Below are positions 1-7,419 of a stretch of 36,856 nt of DNA, one piece after another. The translations under genes and the position numbers were made by a program. Source of the stretch: Pseudomonadaceae bacterium. GTDB lineage: Bacteria > Pseudomonadota > Gammaproteobacteria > Pseudomonadales > Halomonadaceae. The notes under the pieces are model-generated. The model was not told the origin of the DNA. It saw nothing but the letters and a program-made list of their open reading frames with translations, and did no database searches. The stretch's first letter is position 1; each line of letters starts with the position of its first letter. The DNA is taken from NCBI GenBank assembly GCA_012727935.1, contig JAAYGA010000168.1, positions 1 through 36,856 of the forward strand, in the 5' to 3' direction.

Positions 1-333
1 CACAATACCAACTTAAACAACTTACCATTAATTCCTTATATGGATTTACCTTGGGGCGTTGTTGGGCCTGAAATCGAACGCTTTGATTTAATTATTGGCA
101 GCGATATTTTATATGAACCTAACCATGCTGAACTTTTAGCAGGTTTAATTGGGCGAGTTGCCAAGCCTAAATCTAAAGTGCTGATTAGCTGCCCGGGTCG
201 TGGGCATAAAAATAACTTTAGTAGGCACATGGAAAAGTTAGGTTATTTATTAACAGAGCAGCGTGTTCCTTTTACCGCAGGTGAAAAAGCGCCTTTTAAA
301 GGACGCTTACTTTCTTACCAACGTGAAGCCTAA
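1..333 (+). CDS. Class I SAM-dependent methyltransferase (METTL21/Methyltransf_16-like), 3' part
   Basis: The reading frame is open from base 1, so the gene enters the window from the left; the ATG at 40 in the track is probably internal. What is visible is the C-terminal half of a Rossmann-fold methyltransferase. The stretch DLIIGSDILYEPNHAELL matches the strand-4 region of METTL21-like protein methyltransferases, where an acidic residue followed by a Y lies next to the substrate. The N-terminal SAM-binding GxGxG motif lies outside the window. The family methylates protein side chains, often lysine, but the substrate cannot be told from this piece. It converges with azlD, 13 bases apart. Family call fairly sure; exact function unknown. 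Confidence 0.75.
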   Translation, partial: HNTNLNNLPLIPYMDLPWGVVGPEIERFDLIIGSDILYEPNHAELLAGLIGRVAKPKSKVLISCPGRGHKNNFSRHMEKLGYLLTEQRVPFTAGEKAPFKGRLLSYQREA

Positions 334-346
334 GTTTAAATTCCAT

Positions 347-685
347 TTAACTAAAACTGACGCCTTGTTGAATGGCCATGTAGCAAATGGTTCCAGCCAA
401 CATAGACAGCAAGGCATTGCGTCGCCATAGGTGTAAAATAACCACCAAGGCAGCCGGTATTAAGGCATCTAACCCAAAAATTGGCGTTACCCAATGCGCC
501 GAACGGGGTAAGAAAATAGCAACTAAAACGGCCATAATGCCAGCAGGCAGGTAGCGCCCCAAGTGCTGCGCTAAAGGGTGGCTGCTGTGTTTGCCTAAAA
601 AAGCAAACGGCATTAAGCGCGTTAAAAAAGTGGCTGCTGCAGTAACCAGAATAAAGCTAACTAGGTAAAGTGTTTCACTGCTCAT
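347..685 (-). CDS. azlD: AzlD-type branched-chain amino acid transport subunit
   Basis: A 112-residue, almost entirely hydrophobic protein with about four membrane segments and the AzlD family pattern near the N-terminus (TFLTRLMPF) and a mid-protein GRYLPAGIMAVL segment. AzlD is the small partner of AzlC; together they form an inner-membrane exporter for branched-chain amino acids and related compounds (the E. coli pair is YgaH/YgaZ). Its start overlaps the 3' end of azlC by 11 bases, so translation is probably coupled. The family assignment is firm; the actual substrate is inferred from the family. Confidence 0.87.
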   Translation of the reverse strand: MSSETLYLVSFILVTAAATFLTRLMPFAFLGKHSSHPLAQHLGRYLPAGIMAVLVAIFLPRSAHWVTPIFGLDALIPAALVVILHLWRRNALLSMLAGTICYMAIQQGVSFS

Positions 686-1409
686 TGGCAGGTTCCTCTT
701 TATTGGTTAGTTTTTTCTTATAGCGGTGTTTGTTAGCGGGGTATTGCCAAAACAGCACTACACAAATTAGCAACATCGCAATCAGCAGTTGTTGGCTTTC
801 AGGAAAAAGTAACAAAGATAACAAGCCTGCAGCAAAACCTAACCAAATAGGGAAGCTAGATCGCAAAGCTTTGTATTGCTCAATACACAAGACAATAAAC
901 AAGGCCACCAGTGCAAACTCTATGCCTGTGGCATCAAAGGTTAGGTTACGCCCCAGCCAAGCGCCTAGCCCACAACCCAGTATCCAATAACTGTGATTAA
1001 ACAGCGTGATTAAAAAATCAATCTGCTGCTCATTCTGTTTATCTTCTGTGCGCGCACGGCTGGTTAATAATGAATAGGTTTCATCGGTTAACCCAAAGAT
1101 TAAATAAGGCTTGCGCCAGCCAGCACTTTTAAAGGTGTCTAATAAAGACAAGCCATAAAAAACATGGCGAGCATTTAAAAGCAGCATGGCAATAAATACT
1201 TGCGTGAGCCCCGCCACCGCAACCAGCAAAGTAACGGCTAAGAGCTGGCCAGAACCTGCATAAATAACCACGGCCATTAAAGGCGCAATCCACCAAGCGT
1301 AATCCAGCTGAGTGCTGAATAAGACACCAAAAGATGCACCTAAAGGGATGTAACCAAAAAATACAGGCAACGAAATTTTAAGAGCAAGGAGCCAGTTTTT
1401 TTGCGGCAT
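675..1409 (-). CDS. azlC: AzlC-type branched-chain amino acid exporter
   Basis: 244 residues with multiple membrane segments. The N-terminal region (PVFFGYIPLGASFGVL) and the N-A-R-H-x-FYGLSLL segment near residue 80 are typical of AzlC/YgaZ. The protein is the large subunit of the AzlCD efflux system in the inner membrane. The C-terminus is a short, charged, probably cytoplasmic tail (HRYKKKLTNKEEP). The gene starts 6 bases downstream of the stop of the GltB-like gene and overlaps azlD, so the three are likely one transcript. No strong Shine-Dalgarno is seen at this start, consistent with coupling. Confidence 0.88.
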   Translation of the reverse strand: MPQKNWLLALKISLPVFFGYIPLGASFGVLFSTQLDYAWWIAPLMAVVIYAGSGQLLAVTLLVAVAGLTQVFIAMLLLNARHVFYGLSLLDTFKSAGWRKPYLIFGLTDETYSLLTSRARTEDKQNEQQIDFLITLFNHSYWILGCGLGAWLGRNLTFDATGIEFALVALFIVLCIEQYKALRSSFPIWLGFAAGLLSLLLFPESQQLLIAMLLICVVLFWQYPANKHRYKKKLTNKEEPANEQ

Positions 1410-1415
1410 CTAATA

Positions 1416-2933
1416 TTATTCCGCTAGCTCAGGTTTTAAACGTCGTGATGTTTCAGGGTAAAGTAAATTCAGTGCTACGGCTCCACCATCCACCACTACA
1501 GCGGCATGTTCACGCGTTAGCTGCCTAGGCTCTGCCACACCACAAGAATGAGCAATCGATTCTACTTCATGCACTAGGTTGTGGTGGTAATTAGCAACAC
1601 GCACGGCTTTAACGCTGGGCACTAAACCTTGTTGTAGGCGTGGGTCGTGGGTAGTAATACCGGTAGGGCAAGTGTTTTTATTGCACTGCAGGGCTTGAAT
1701 ACAACCTAGCGCAAACAAGAAACCACGCGCCGAAACCACAAAGTCTGCACCCATACAAAGGGCAGCGGCAACTTCGGTTGGGTTAATAAGTTTGCCAGAA
1801 GCGATTACTCGAATACGCTCTTTAAGGCCGTAACGTATTAGCTGGTTAACCAATAAAGGCAGGCTGTCTCTTAAAGGAAGGCCTACGCTGTCCATTAGCG
1901 GCATCGGCGCAGCGCCCGTTCCACCATCAGAGCTGTCTAGGGTAATAAAATCGGGTGCAGTTTCCAGCCCCCTTGCAATTATTCGTTCACAAAACTCTTC
2001 AAGCCAGCCAGTAGTGCCCAATACCAGTTTAAAACCAACAGGCTTGCCGGTGACTTCTCGTACATGAACAATAAAGTCTAATAAGGTATCAATGCTGTTT
2101 ATTTCAGGGTGACGGTTGGGACTAATAGATGCTTCCCCCACAGGAATGCCACGGGTTTCAGCTATTTCAAGTGTTACCTTTTCACCGGGTAAAATTCCGC
2201 CTTTACCGGGCTTGGCACCTTGAGAAAGCTTAATTTCAAACATTCTTACCTGTTCAATATCAGCCAAGGCTTTTAGTTTTGAGTCATCCAACTTGCCTTG
2301 CTCGTCACGCACACCATATTTAGCCGTACCAATTTGAAAAACAATATCGCAACCACCTTCAAGGTGATATTTAGATAAAGCACCTTCGCCAGTATTCATC
2401 CAGCAACCTGCTTTAGCAGCACCTATGGCAAGGGCTTGAATGGCAGGTTTAGATAGCGCACCAAAACTCATGCCGGAAATATTTAAAAAAGAAGGCGCAT
2501 CATAGGGGGTACGGCAGTTTTGACCAATGCGTAAAGGCTGAGTAGTGGCAGCATCTTCAGTAAGGGTAGGAAAGGGGCAGTTTAAAAAGTAATAAGTGCC
2601 AGGTTTGGTTAAATCGCGGGTGGAGCCAAAGGCAATAGTGTTATCAATATTTTTAGCGGCACGATAAACCCATGAACGTTGTGCACGGTTAAAAGGCATT
2701 TCTTCTCTGTCCATAGCAAAGAAATACTGACGTAAAAACTCACCTAAGTGTTCAAAAATATAGCGAAAGCGACCAATCAAAGGGTAGTTGCGGCGAATGC
2801 TATGGGTTGTTTGCTTCTTGTCTGTGCGGTACATAAAGAAAGCACTAATCAGCAAACCAAGAATAAGCAACAGCAGCAAAGTACCAACAAGGACAACAAA
2901 AATAACGGCTGCCTGAATCCAGCTTTCATTCAT
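1416..2933 (-). CDS. Membrane-anchored FMN-binding glutamate synthase-like protein
   Basis: 505 residues. One or two N-terminal hydrophobic segments (about residues 5-35) are followed by a TIM-barrel domain like the FMN/Fe-S part of the glutamate synthase large subunit: SFGALSKPAIQAL, a GEGALSKYH stretch, GAKPGKGGILPG, the DSSDGGTGAAP phosphate-binding loop, and a Cys-rich segment (CIQALQCNKNTCPTG) that in GltB carries the 3Fe-4S cluster. There is no N-terminal glutaminase domain, so it cannot be a classical GOGAT alone. This stand-alone family is common in proteobacteria, with no firmly established reaction known to me. It precedes azlCD in a probable operon and lies 229 bases downstream of the Tmm-like gene on the same strand. 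Confidence 0.82.
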   Translation of the reverse strand: MNESWIQAAVIFVVLVGTLLLLLILGLLISAFFMYRTDKKQTTHSIRRNYPLIGRFRYIFEHLGEFLRQYFFAMDREEMPFNRAQRSWVYRAAKNIDNTIAFGSTRDLTKPGTYYFLNCPFPTLTEDAATTQPLRIGQNCRTPYDAPSFLNISGMSFGALSKPAIQALAIGAAKAGCWMNTGEGALSKYHLEGGCDIVFQIGTAKYGVRDEQGKLDDSKLKALADIEQVRMFEIKLSQGAKPGKGGILPGEKVTLEIAETRGIPVGEASISPNRHPEINSIDTLLDFIVHVREVTGKPVGFKLVLGTTGWLEEFCERIIARGLETAPDFITLDSSDGGTGAAPMPLMDSVGLPLRDSLPLLVNQLIRYGLKERIRVIASGKLINPTEVAAALCMGADFVVSARGFLFALGCIQALQCNKNTCPTGITTHDPRLQQGLVPSVKAVRVANYHHNLVHEVESIAHSCGVAEPRQLTREHAAVVVDGGAVALNLLYPETSRRLKPELAE

Positions 2934-3112
2934 AGGTTTTTATCCGGTAGATGAATAACCTGCTTATGCTACTTGAAGCAGTTAATAAGGCCAATGCTCT
3001 TCTATAAAGAAAGGCATTACACCTTAAGTGCAAGGTTAGTATAGCTGGCTGTTATTTTTTATAACAATTTTTAGAAAATAACGGTGGGAACTGGGTGTGG
3101 ATAACTTGAATC

Positions 3113-3140
3113 ACCCTAACGAGGAAGCTCCCATTAGGGT
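3113..3140 (-). repeat. Inverted repeat after tmm-like gene
   Basis: ACCCTAA and TTAGGGT arms enclose a further GGA/TCC-containing loop. It lies 23 bases past the stop of the monooxygenase gene on the minus strand. No U-run follows, so a role as terminator is uncertain. Confidence 0.35.
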
Positions 3141-3162
3141 ATTGAGTTGCTTTATTACTTGG

Positions 3163-4545
3163 TTACTTATTAGCTTTCTTTTGCTTACTTTTAATAAACC
3201 CTAGGTTTAAAAAGTGTTCTAGCGAATCATCGAGAATGTCTAACCAAGGCTCAGGTAATTCAGGCGCTAAGGTGTTGGTTAACGTAGAACGGTAGGCTTT
3301 TTCTCTAAAGCCCATAATGTCGGCCTGCTTATCTAGCTGCCATTGCTTGAGAATATCCCCTTGTTTTTCTACGGCAAATTCTGGGTAGTCGGTTGCGTTG
3401 GTTAAATCACGAATGTATTTGGCTTGAAAGTCGATATCGCCACAAACATTATTAACCTGTTCATATTCAGCCAACCACTTCTGCTCATCTGCTTCACGTT
3501 TAGCCAGTGTTGGTAGTTGCATTTTTTCTAAAATCACGTCACGCACATACCAAGCTTGGGCATCAAACATATTAAAAGTGAAGTACTGGTCTTGCATACC
3601 CAAATAAATTAACTGGGTATTTGGCTGCCAGAAAATGCCCTTATATAAATTGGCTGGGTATAGGCAATTGTGTGTTTGTAAGCGCAACTCATCAGGCAGG
3701 AAGGGGAAGTGAAATAAATAGCCTGTACACATAACTACCGCATCAAAACGCTTGCTTGTGCCATCTGAAAAATAAGCAACATCGCCTTCAAAGTGCGTTA
3801 AGAGTGGTTTTTCTTCAATACCTTCAGGCCAGTTATAACCCATGGCTTCAGAGCGGTAGCTAATGGTGACTGACTTAGAGCCATACTTATAACACTGAGT
3901 ACCTATGTCTTCTGCTGAATAGCTGCTGCCAACCAATAACAGGTCTTCACCTTTAAATTCTAGCGCATCACGGAAGTCATGGGCGTGCATTACACGGCCC
4001 GGAAACTCTTCTAACCCTTCAAAGTAAGGCATGTTTGGCGTAGAAAAGTGACCTGTAGCAACCACAACGTAATCAAACTCATTGGTTTCCTGCTCACCGG
4101 TCTTATGGTTCATAACCGTTACAGTAAACAGCTTGGTTTCATCATCAAAAGTTACCCAACGCACAGGGCATTCAAAACGTATGTATTTACGAATGTCTTG
4201 CTTATCAATGCGGCCCATAATGTAGTCTTTAAGCACTTCACGGGGCGGATAAGAAGGAATGGGCTGGCCAAAATGTTCCTCAAAAGAATAATCAGCAAAC
4301 TCTAAGCATTCTTTTGGGCCATTAGACCAAAGGTAACGGTACATGCTGCCATGAACAGGCTCGCCATTCCTATCTAACCCAGTGCGCCAAGTGTAATTCC
4401 ACATGCCGCCAATATCATTTTGCTTTTCATAGCAAATAACTTCAGGTAGGTTTTCGACACCGGCTAAACGAGCCGCTTCAAATGCACGCAATTGTGCTAA
4501 ACCACTAGGGCCTGCGCCTAAAATAGCAATTTTTTTCTTATTCAA
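3163..4545 (-). CDS. tmm: Flavin-containing monooxygenase, trimethylamine monooxygenase (Tmm)-like
   Basis: 460 residues. An N-terminal FAD Rossmann motif (GAGPSG, residues 10-15), the FMO signature FxGxxxHxxxF (FPGRVMHAHDF, 181-191) and an NADPH-binding motif (GSSYSAEDIG, 206-215) are present. Segments such as NYTWRTGLD, SMYRYLWSNGPKE and ADYSFEEHFG match bacterial Tmm as I know it closely, beyond a generic FMO. Tmm oxidises trimethylamine to TMAO and can oxidise other nucleophiles such as dimethyl sulfide or indole. The start is a TTG with AGGAGA five bases upstream. No TMAO demethylase or methylamine genes are seen nearby, so the role may be osmolyte supply or another amine or sulfide substrate. 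Family sure; substrate inferred. Confidence 0.86.
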   Translation of the reverse strand: MNKKKIAILGAGPSGLAQLRAFEAARLAGVENLPEVICYEKQNDIGGMWNYTWRTGLDRNGEPVHGSMYRYLWSNGPKECLEFADYSFEEHFGQPIPSYPPREVLKDYIMGRIDKQDIRKYIRFECPVRWVTFDDETKLFTVTVMNHKTGEQETNEFDYVVVATGHFSTPNMPYFEGLEEFPGRVMHAHDFRDALEFKGEDLLLVGSSYSAEDIGTQCYKYGSKSVTISYRSEAMGYNWPEGIEEKPLLTHFEGDVAYFSDGTSKRFDAVVMCTGYLFHFPFLPDELRLQTHNCLYPANLYKGIFWQPNTQLIYLGMQDQYFTFNMFDAQAWYVRDVILEKMQLPTLAKREADEQKWLAEYEQVNNVCGDIDFQAKYIRDLTNATDYPEFAVEKQGDILKQWQLDKQADIMGFREKAYRSTLTNTLAPELPEPWLDILDDSLEHFLNLGFIKSKQKKANK

Positions 4546-4555
4546 TGGACTCTCC

Positions 4556-4604
4556 TATAAAAACAAACGGTACTTACCATAACATTTTTTTATGGATGCC
4601 GTTT
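4556..4604 (-). terminator. Probable intrinsic terminator after tRNA-Arg
   Basis: On the minus strand, AAACGG-type outer arms (bases 4565-4570 with 4599-4604) and inner CCATAA/TTATGG arms (4577-4582 with 4590-4595) form a stem with an internal loop, followed by GTTTTTAT. It sits between the tRNA 3' end and the tmm-like start, so it would end the tRNA transcript. Confidence 0.5.
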
Positions 4605-4654
4605 TTAGGAGGGGTTAAGCAGGTGCTTTGTAGGCTATTTGGATACAAAGTTTA

Positions 4655-4731
4655 TGGCGCGCCAGGCGGGAGTCGAACCCACGACCTTCGCCTTCGGAGG
4701 GCGACACTCTATCCAGCTGAGCTACTAGCGC
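4655..4731 (-). tRNA. tRNA-Arg (anticodon CCG)
   Basis: A 77-nt cloverleaf on the minus strand: acceptor arms GCGCTAG and CTGGCGC, discriminator G and encoded CCA; D-arm with AGCTCAG; anticodon stem TCGCC/GGCGA enclosing loop CTCCGAA, giving anticodon CCG; T-arm with GGGTTCGACTCCC. It reads the CGG arginine codon. The spurious plus-strand ORF over it ends in the well-known artefact peptide GGSRTHDLRLRRATLYPAELL. Confidence 0.97.
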
Positions 4732-4741
4732 ATTACTTGTA

Positions 4742-4770
4742 AAAATAGATTTGTAGAAGGGTGTTTACAA
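4742..4770 (-). promoter_or_regulatory. Candidate promoter of tRNA-Arg
   Basis: On the minus strand TTGTAA, a 17-base spacer and TATTTT lie just upstream of the tRNA 5' end, placing the start site within a few bases of the mature tRNA. Consistent with a sigma-70 promoter, moderate match only. Confidence 0.45.
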
Positions 4771-4796
4771 GGCCGTGAATTGTAGGGGGCTAAGGT

Positions 4797-5609
4797 TTAT
4801 TTGTCCAGCAAGGAAGCCTGTTGGTTAATAAACCTTTCTATTTGGGCGCGGCTTAACTCACCAAAGTGCCTGTCCACCTGCTCACCTTTAGCATTATAAA
4901 ATACCGTTGCTGGTAATCCGGGCGCTCTAAAAATTCGGCCTGCTGTTTGGTGGATATCAATTAAGACTGCGCTAAAGTTTAGGTTCTGGCTGCGTAAAAA
5001 CTGGTCAACCGCGACGGGGCTTTCGCCTTGGTTAATCATAATAAGCTGAACCCTATCATCTTGTTCAAAGCTTGCCAGCATCGGCATTTCCCGACGGCAA
5101 GGCGGGCACCAAGTTGCCCACATATTAACAATTAATGGCTTGCCTTGAAATTCTGTTAACAGCTGCTCTTCACCACCAAGGTTGGTAAATGCTTGGTCTG
5201 GCAAACGTTCGCTTGTGAACTGATTACCGGGAGTTAAAAGTAAGAGTGCCAAACCCATAAAGCTAGCTATGCCTAGGTTGGTTAGGCCACTGGGTAGCAG
5301 TTTGGGCTTTTTAGCAAGGTAAAAACCAGTAAATAGAATTGCCGATAAAATAGCACCCCACACACTAAAGCCGGGCTGCCAAAAATACAGCAGTGTCCAA
5401 GGTTCGCTTAGGTAGGCAGAAGGTGTGCTGGCTGCGTAAACCAGCCTAGCCCCTAGGGTTGCTATCAATACAGTTAGCCAGCCCCAGCGAGCAAGACCAG
5501 GGTGGCGCTTATTCAGTAGTTCGCTGCCTACTAGTAGAATAATAAGTGCTACTAGGCCGGGAATACGGCTAAACGGTAAAACTAGAGGGCCTAAAGTAAG
5601 GGCTTCCAT
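4797..5609 (-). CDS. Membrane-anchored TlpA/ResA-like thioredoxin with Lgt-like N-terminal domain
   Basis: 270 residues in two parts. Residues 1-130 hold about four membrane segments; the pattern LGARLVYAA ... YFWQPGFSVWGAI recalls the membrane core of prolipoprotein diacylglyceryl transferase (Lgt). Residues 135-265 are a TlpA-type thioredoxin with active site WATWCPPC (Cys168, Cys171) and cis-proline loop GLPATV, predicted on the periplasmic side. The gene starts 11 bases after dsbG, so the two form an operon, and the protein may keep DsbG or its clients reduced. The membrane half has no cysteine, so it cannot relay electrons like DsbD, and the Lgt catalytic His position is Trp here, so it is not a transferase. 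Electron source unknown. Confidence 0.82.
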   Translation of the reverse strand: MEALTLGPLVLPFSRIPGLVALIILLVGSELLNKRHPGLARWGWLTVLIATLGARLVYAASTPSAYLSEPWTLLYFWQPGFSVWGAILSAILFTGFYLAKKPKLLPSGLTNLGIASFMGLALLLLTPGNQFTSERLPDQAFTNLGGEEQLLTEFQGKPLIVNMWATWCPPCRREMPMLASFEQDDRVQLIMINQGESPVAVDQFLRSQNLNFSAVLIDIHQTAGRIFRAPGLPATVFYNAKGEQVDRHFGELSRAQIERFINQQASLLDK

Positions 5610-5620
5610 AATATTTTATC

Positions 5621-6484
5621 TTAGCGAAAACGCATTAAAGTGGGTTCTGTGTGCTTTTGTGCTGGCAAACCAGTCACGCTAGGCAACTTGGGTAGGCGCA
5701 ACATACCTGAATGGGTTTGCATCTCGCCTGCTTCATTTAACCAAACCCAGCCGGGTGTGCCATTCAGGCCAAATGCCTGCATTAAACTCATGTTGTTTTG
5801 TAGCTGCATTTTTTCTTTATCATTGGGTATTTTGTTTAAGTTGCCAGTGGGTTGCCCGAATGTTTGCATACTTTTTTCAAGTAAGGCTGCTTGCTGGTTT
5901 TTAGGGGCGCTTAAAAGGGCGGCGGCCTTGTCACGGCTGTCAGGCTTTAAATAGGCGACAGGAATCCAGCGCACTTCCAACCCTGCTTGGCGGTAGGGTT
6001 GTAACGCTAGCCAAGATAAATGGCAGAAGGGGCAGTTAGCATCAAAAAACATATAAATGGTTGACTTAGGAGGCGTGTCTTTGCCATCGGCGAGGTTTTT
6101 TTCAGTAATAAAGTGGCTGCTAGCTAAATCATTCCAGCTGGGTTTGGGTAGCCAGTTTTTCTGGTGCTCTTCAGTAAGGTCATTGCCTTGGGCATCTAAT
6201 AAAACGCCACTAATTAAAAACTCACCATCGGCAGTGGTATAAACAATCGTGTCATTGCCCTCAAGGCTAACCACCCAGCCACTGATGGATGCGCCTACTG
6301 GAAATTCACGTACAATATCCAACCCTTTATTTTTAAGGTGTTGAATAGGTTCAGGTAGCTTGCTTGGCAGGGTAGCAGCAGGCGTTGCTTGTGCTAGGGT
6401 GGAACCAGAAAAACTAAAAAGTAGGCTCAGCATTAATAAGCTAGGTATTAATGCAAGTGACTTGGTACGAAAAAAGCGATTCAT
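5621..6484 (-). CDS. dsbG: Thiol:disulfide interchange protein DsbG
   Basis: Periplasmic DsbC/DsbG-family protein. I use the ATG at 6484 (residue 25 of the track ORF) rather than the TTG at 6556: it gives a clean signal peptide (MNRFFRTKSLALIP..., hydrophobic core, cleavage near TLAQA) and an AGAGG lies upstream, while the TTG has no ribosome site. The mature protein has an N-terminal dimerisation region and a thioredoxin domain with a CPFC active site (Cys151/Cys154 from the chosen start; FFDANCPFC context) and a GTPGWVW cis-proline loop. DsbG isomerises disulfides and protects cysteine sulfenic acids in the periplasm. Length 287 is slightly above the usual 250. DsbC cannot be wholly excluded. 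First gene of the pair with the TlpA-like protein. Confidence 0.84.
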   Translation of the reverse strand: MNRFFRTKSLALIPSLLMLSLLFSFSGSTLAQATPAATLPSKLPEPIQHLKNKGLDIVREFPVGASISGWVVSLEGNDTIVYTTADGEFLISGVLLDAQGNDLTEEHQKNWLPKPSWNDLASSHFITEKNLADGKDTPPKSTIYMFFDANCPFCHLSWLALQPYRQAGLEVRWIPVAYLKPDSRDKAAALLSAPKNQQAALLEKSMQTFGQPTGNLNKIPNDKEKMQLQNNMSLMQAFGLNGTPGWVWLNEAGEMQTHSGMLRLPKLPSVTGLPAQKHTEPTLMRFR

Positions 6485-6621
6485 AAAGCGGTTAACCTCT
6501 GCTAAGCCTGTGCTGGGTAAAAAACCAAGTAAGAACTGGGTAAAATTAAGCGACAAGGTTAGCTAGTTTGCTAGGCAGTGTCATCTTTTAGGCTGGGTGA
6601 ATAGGGTTGGATGAATAATCT

Positions 6622-6861
6622 ATGTTGAATGATCGACTCCGTTTTTGGGCGATAGTTTCCCAAGCCTTGGGTTTTGTGATTATTTTTTTGTTAGAAACAA
6701 GCTTGGGTCGAGGGCAGGCTGGGCCTTATCAGCTAGGTGTGCTGCTAATTATGCTGGCCTTTGCACTGGTTATTGCAGTGCTAAGGCGTTATGCACAGCG
6801 CAAGGCTCTGCGTTTGGCAGCAGAACGTTTTGCCCTGCTGCGTGAAGAAGAGGGTGATTAG
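6622..6861 (+). CDS. Small two-segment membrane protein, unknown
   Basis: 79 residues: a short polar N-terminus, a hydrophobic segment (FWAIVSQALGFVIIFLL), a loop, a second hydrophobic segment (LGVLLIMLAFALVIAVL) and a basic, helical C-terminal tail (RRYAQRKALRLAAERFALLREEE). I do not recognise the family. It is transcribed away from dsbG, ends five bases before the convergent SCP2-like gene, and has AGGGTTGG upstream of the ATG as a modest ribosome site. Coding is supported by a membrane-protein-like composition; the alternative frame ORF at 6645 looks like a shadow. Confidence 0.6.
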   Translation: MLNDRLRFWAIVSQALGFVIIFLLETSLGRGQAGPYQLGVLLIMLAFALVIAVLRRYAQRKALRLAAERFALLREEEGD

Positions 6862-6866
6862 TTAAA

Positions 6867-7229
6867 TTAGGTTTTTAAATGTTTCATTAGGCTTTGTAAT
6901 TGGAAAAGTTGCTTATAATCACCTGTTACTTTGACATCGCCTTCCTGAATAGCGCGCATAAAAGCATTTTTATCTTTGCTTGTTAGCGTGCTCCAAGCTT
7001 GGGCTGCTGTGCCAAATATTAGCGTCATATCCAGCGGTGCTTCATTCTGCCCAGTGGTTTTTATACCGGTAGATTGTAAAAAAAAGTGACGCTCTATTTT
7101 ATTATCAGCTGTTTTTATTGCAAAGTTTAATGGTTGTTTTTCTAATTTTTGACGAAATTTTTCGTCATTACGCCAAGTACGTTTAAGTAAAAAGCCTAGT
7201 ATCCACAGTAAAAATCTTAGTTTCAGCAT
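6867..7229 (-). CDS. SCP2 sterol-carrier-like lipid-binding protein, small
   Basis: I place the start at ATG 7229, not 7463: the longer ORF would run antisense across the ubiC start and its extra 78 residues look non-coding. The 120-residue product starts with a hydrophobic helix (LRFLLWILGFLL) followed by an SCP2-like domain: a substrate-pocket sheet, then the characteristic LIFGTAAQAWSTL and helix AFMRAIQEGDVKVTGDYKQLFQL. SCP2-fold proteins UbiJ and UbiT are ubiquinone-synthesis accessory factors in enterobacteria, and this gene is divergent from ubiC-ubiA, so a role in handling ubiquinone intermediates is plausible but unproven. It is shorter than UbiJ (about 200) and UbiT (about 170). Confidence 0.68.
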   Translation of the reverse strand: MLKLRFLLWILGFLLKRTWRNDEKFRQKLEKQPLNFAIKTADNKIERHFFLQSTGIKTTGQNEAPLDMTLIFGTAAQAWSTLTSKDKNAFMRAIQEGDVKVTGDYKQLFQLQSLMKHLKT

Positions 7230-7419
7230 TGTTATTAGTGTCCGCTGGTTAATGTGACTGATGAAAATGAAAGAGTGCAAAGGTAATGCAGAATAAAACA
7301 AGTGTTTTAAAAAGTCAGCAAATAAAAAGGTAGCAAGGCTTGGGCTAGTTAAATGTACGGCCAGAATCCTTGTGTTAGAATTTGCAGCCATTATTGACCA
7401 AAAAGTACCTTTGTTTGTT

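Noticed and set aside
3096-3104. Perfect DnaA box (TTATCCACA on the minus strand) in the gap after tmm
   Set aside because: A single box, no cluster and no AT-rich unwinding region or dnaA/gyrB context; not an origin.
1416-4545. GltB-like protein plus Tmm as a methylglutamate pathway
   Set aside because: No gmaS, mgdABCD or mgsAB genes nearby, and the GltB-like protein has the membrane-anchored form widespread without methylamine use; kept only as a hypothesis.
4545-4742. 65-residue plus-strand ORF ending in GGSRTHDLRLRRATLYPAELLAHYL
   Set aside because: It is the reverse-strand translation of tRNA-Arg, a well-known annotation artefact.
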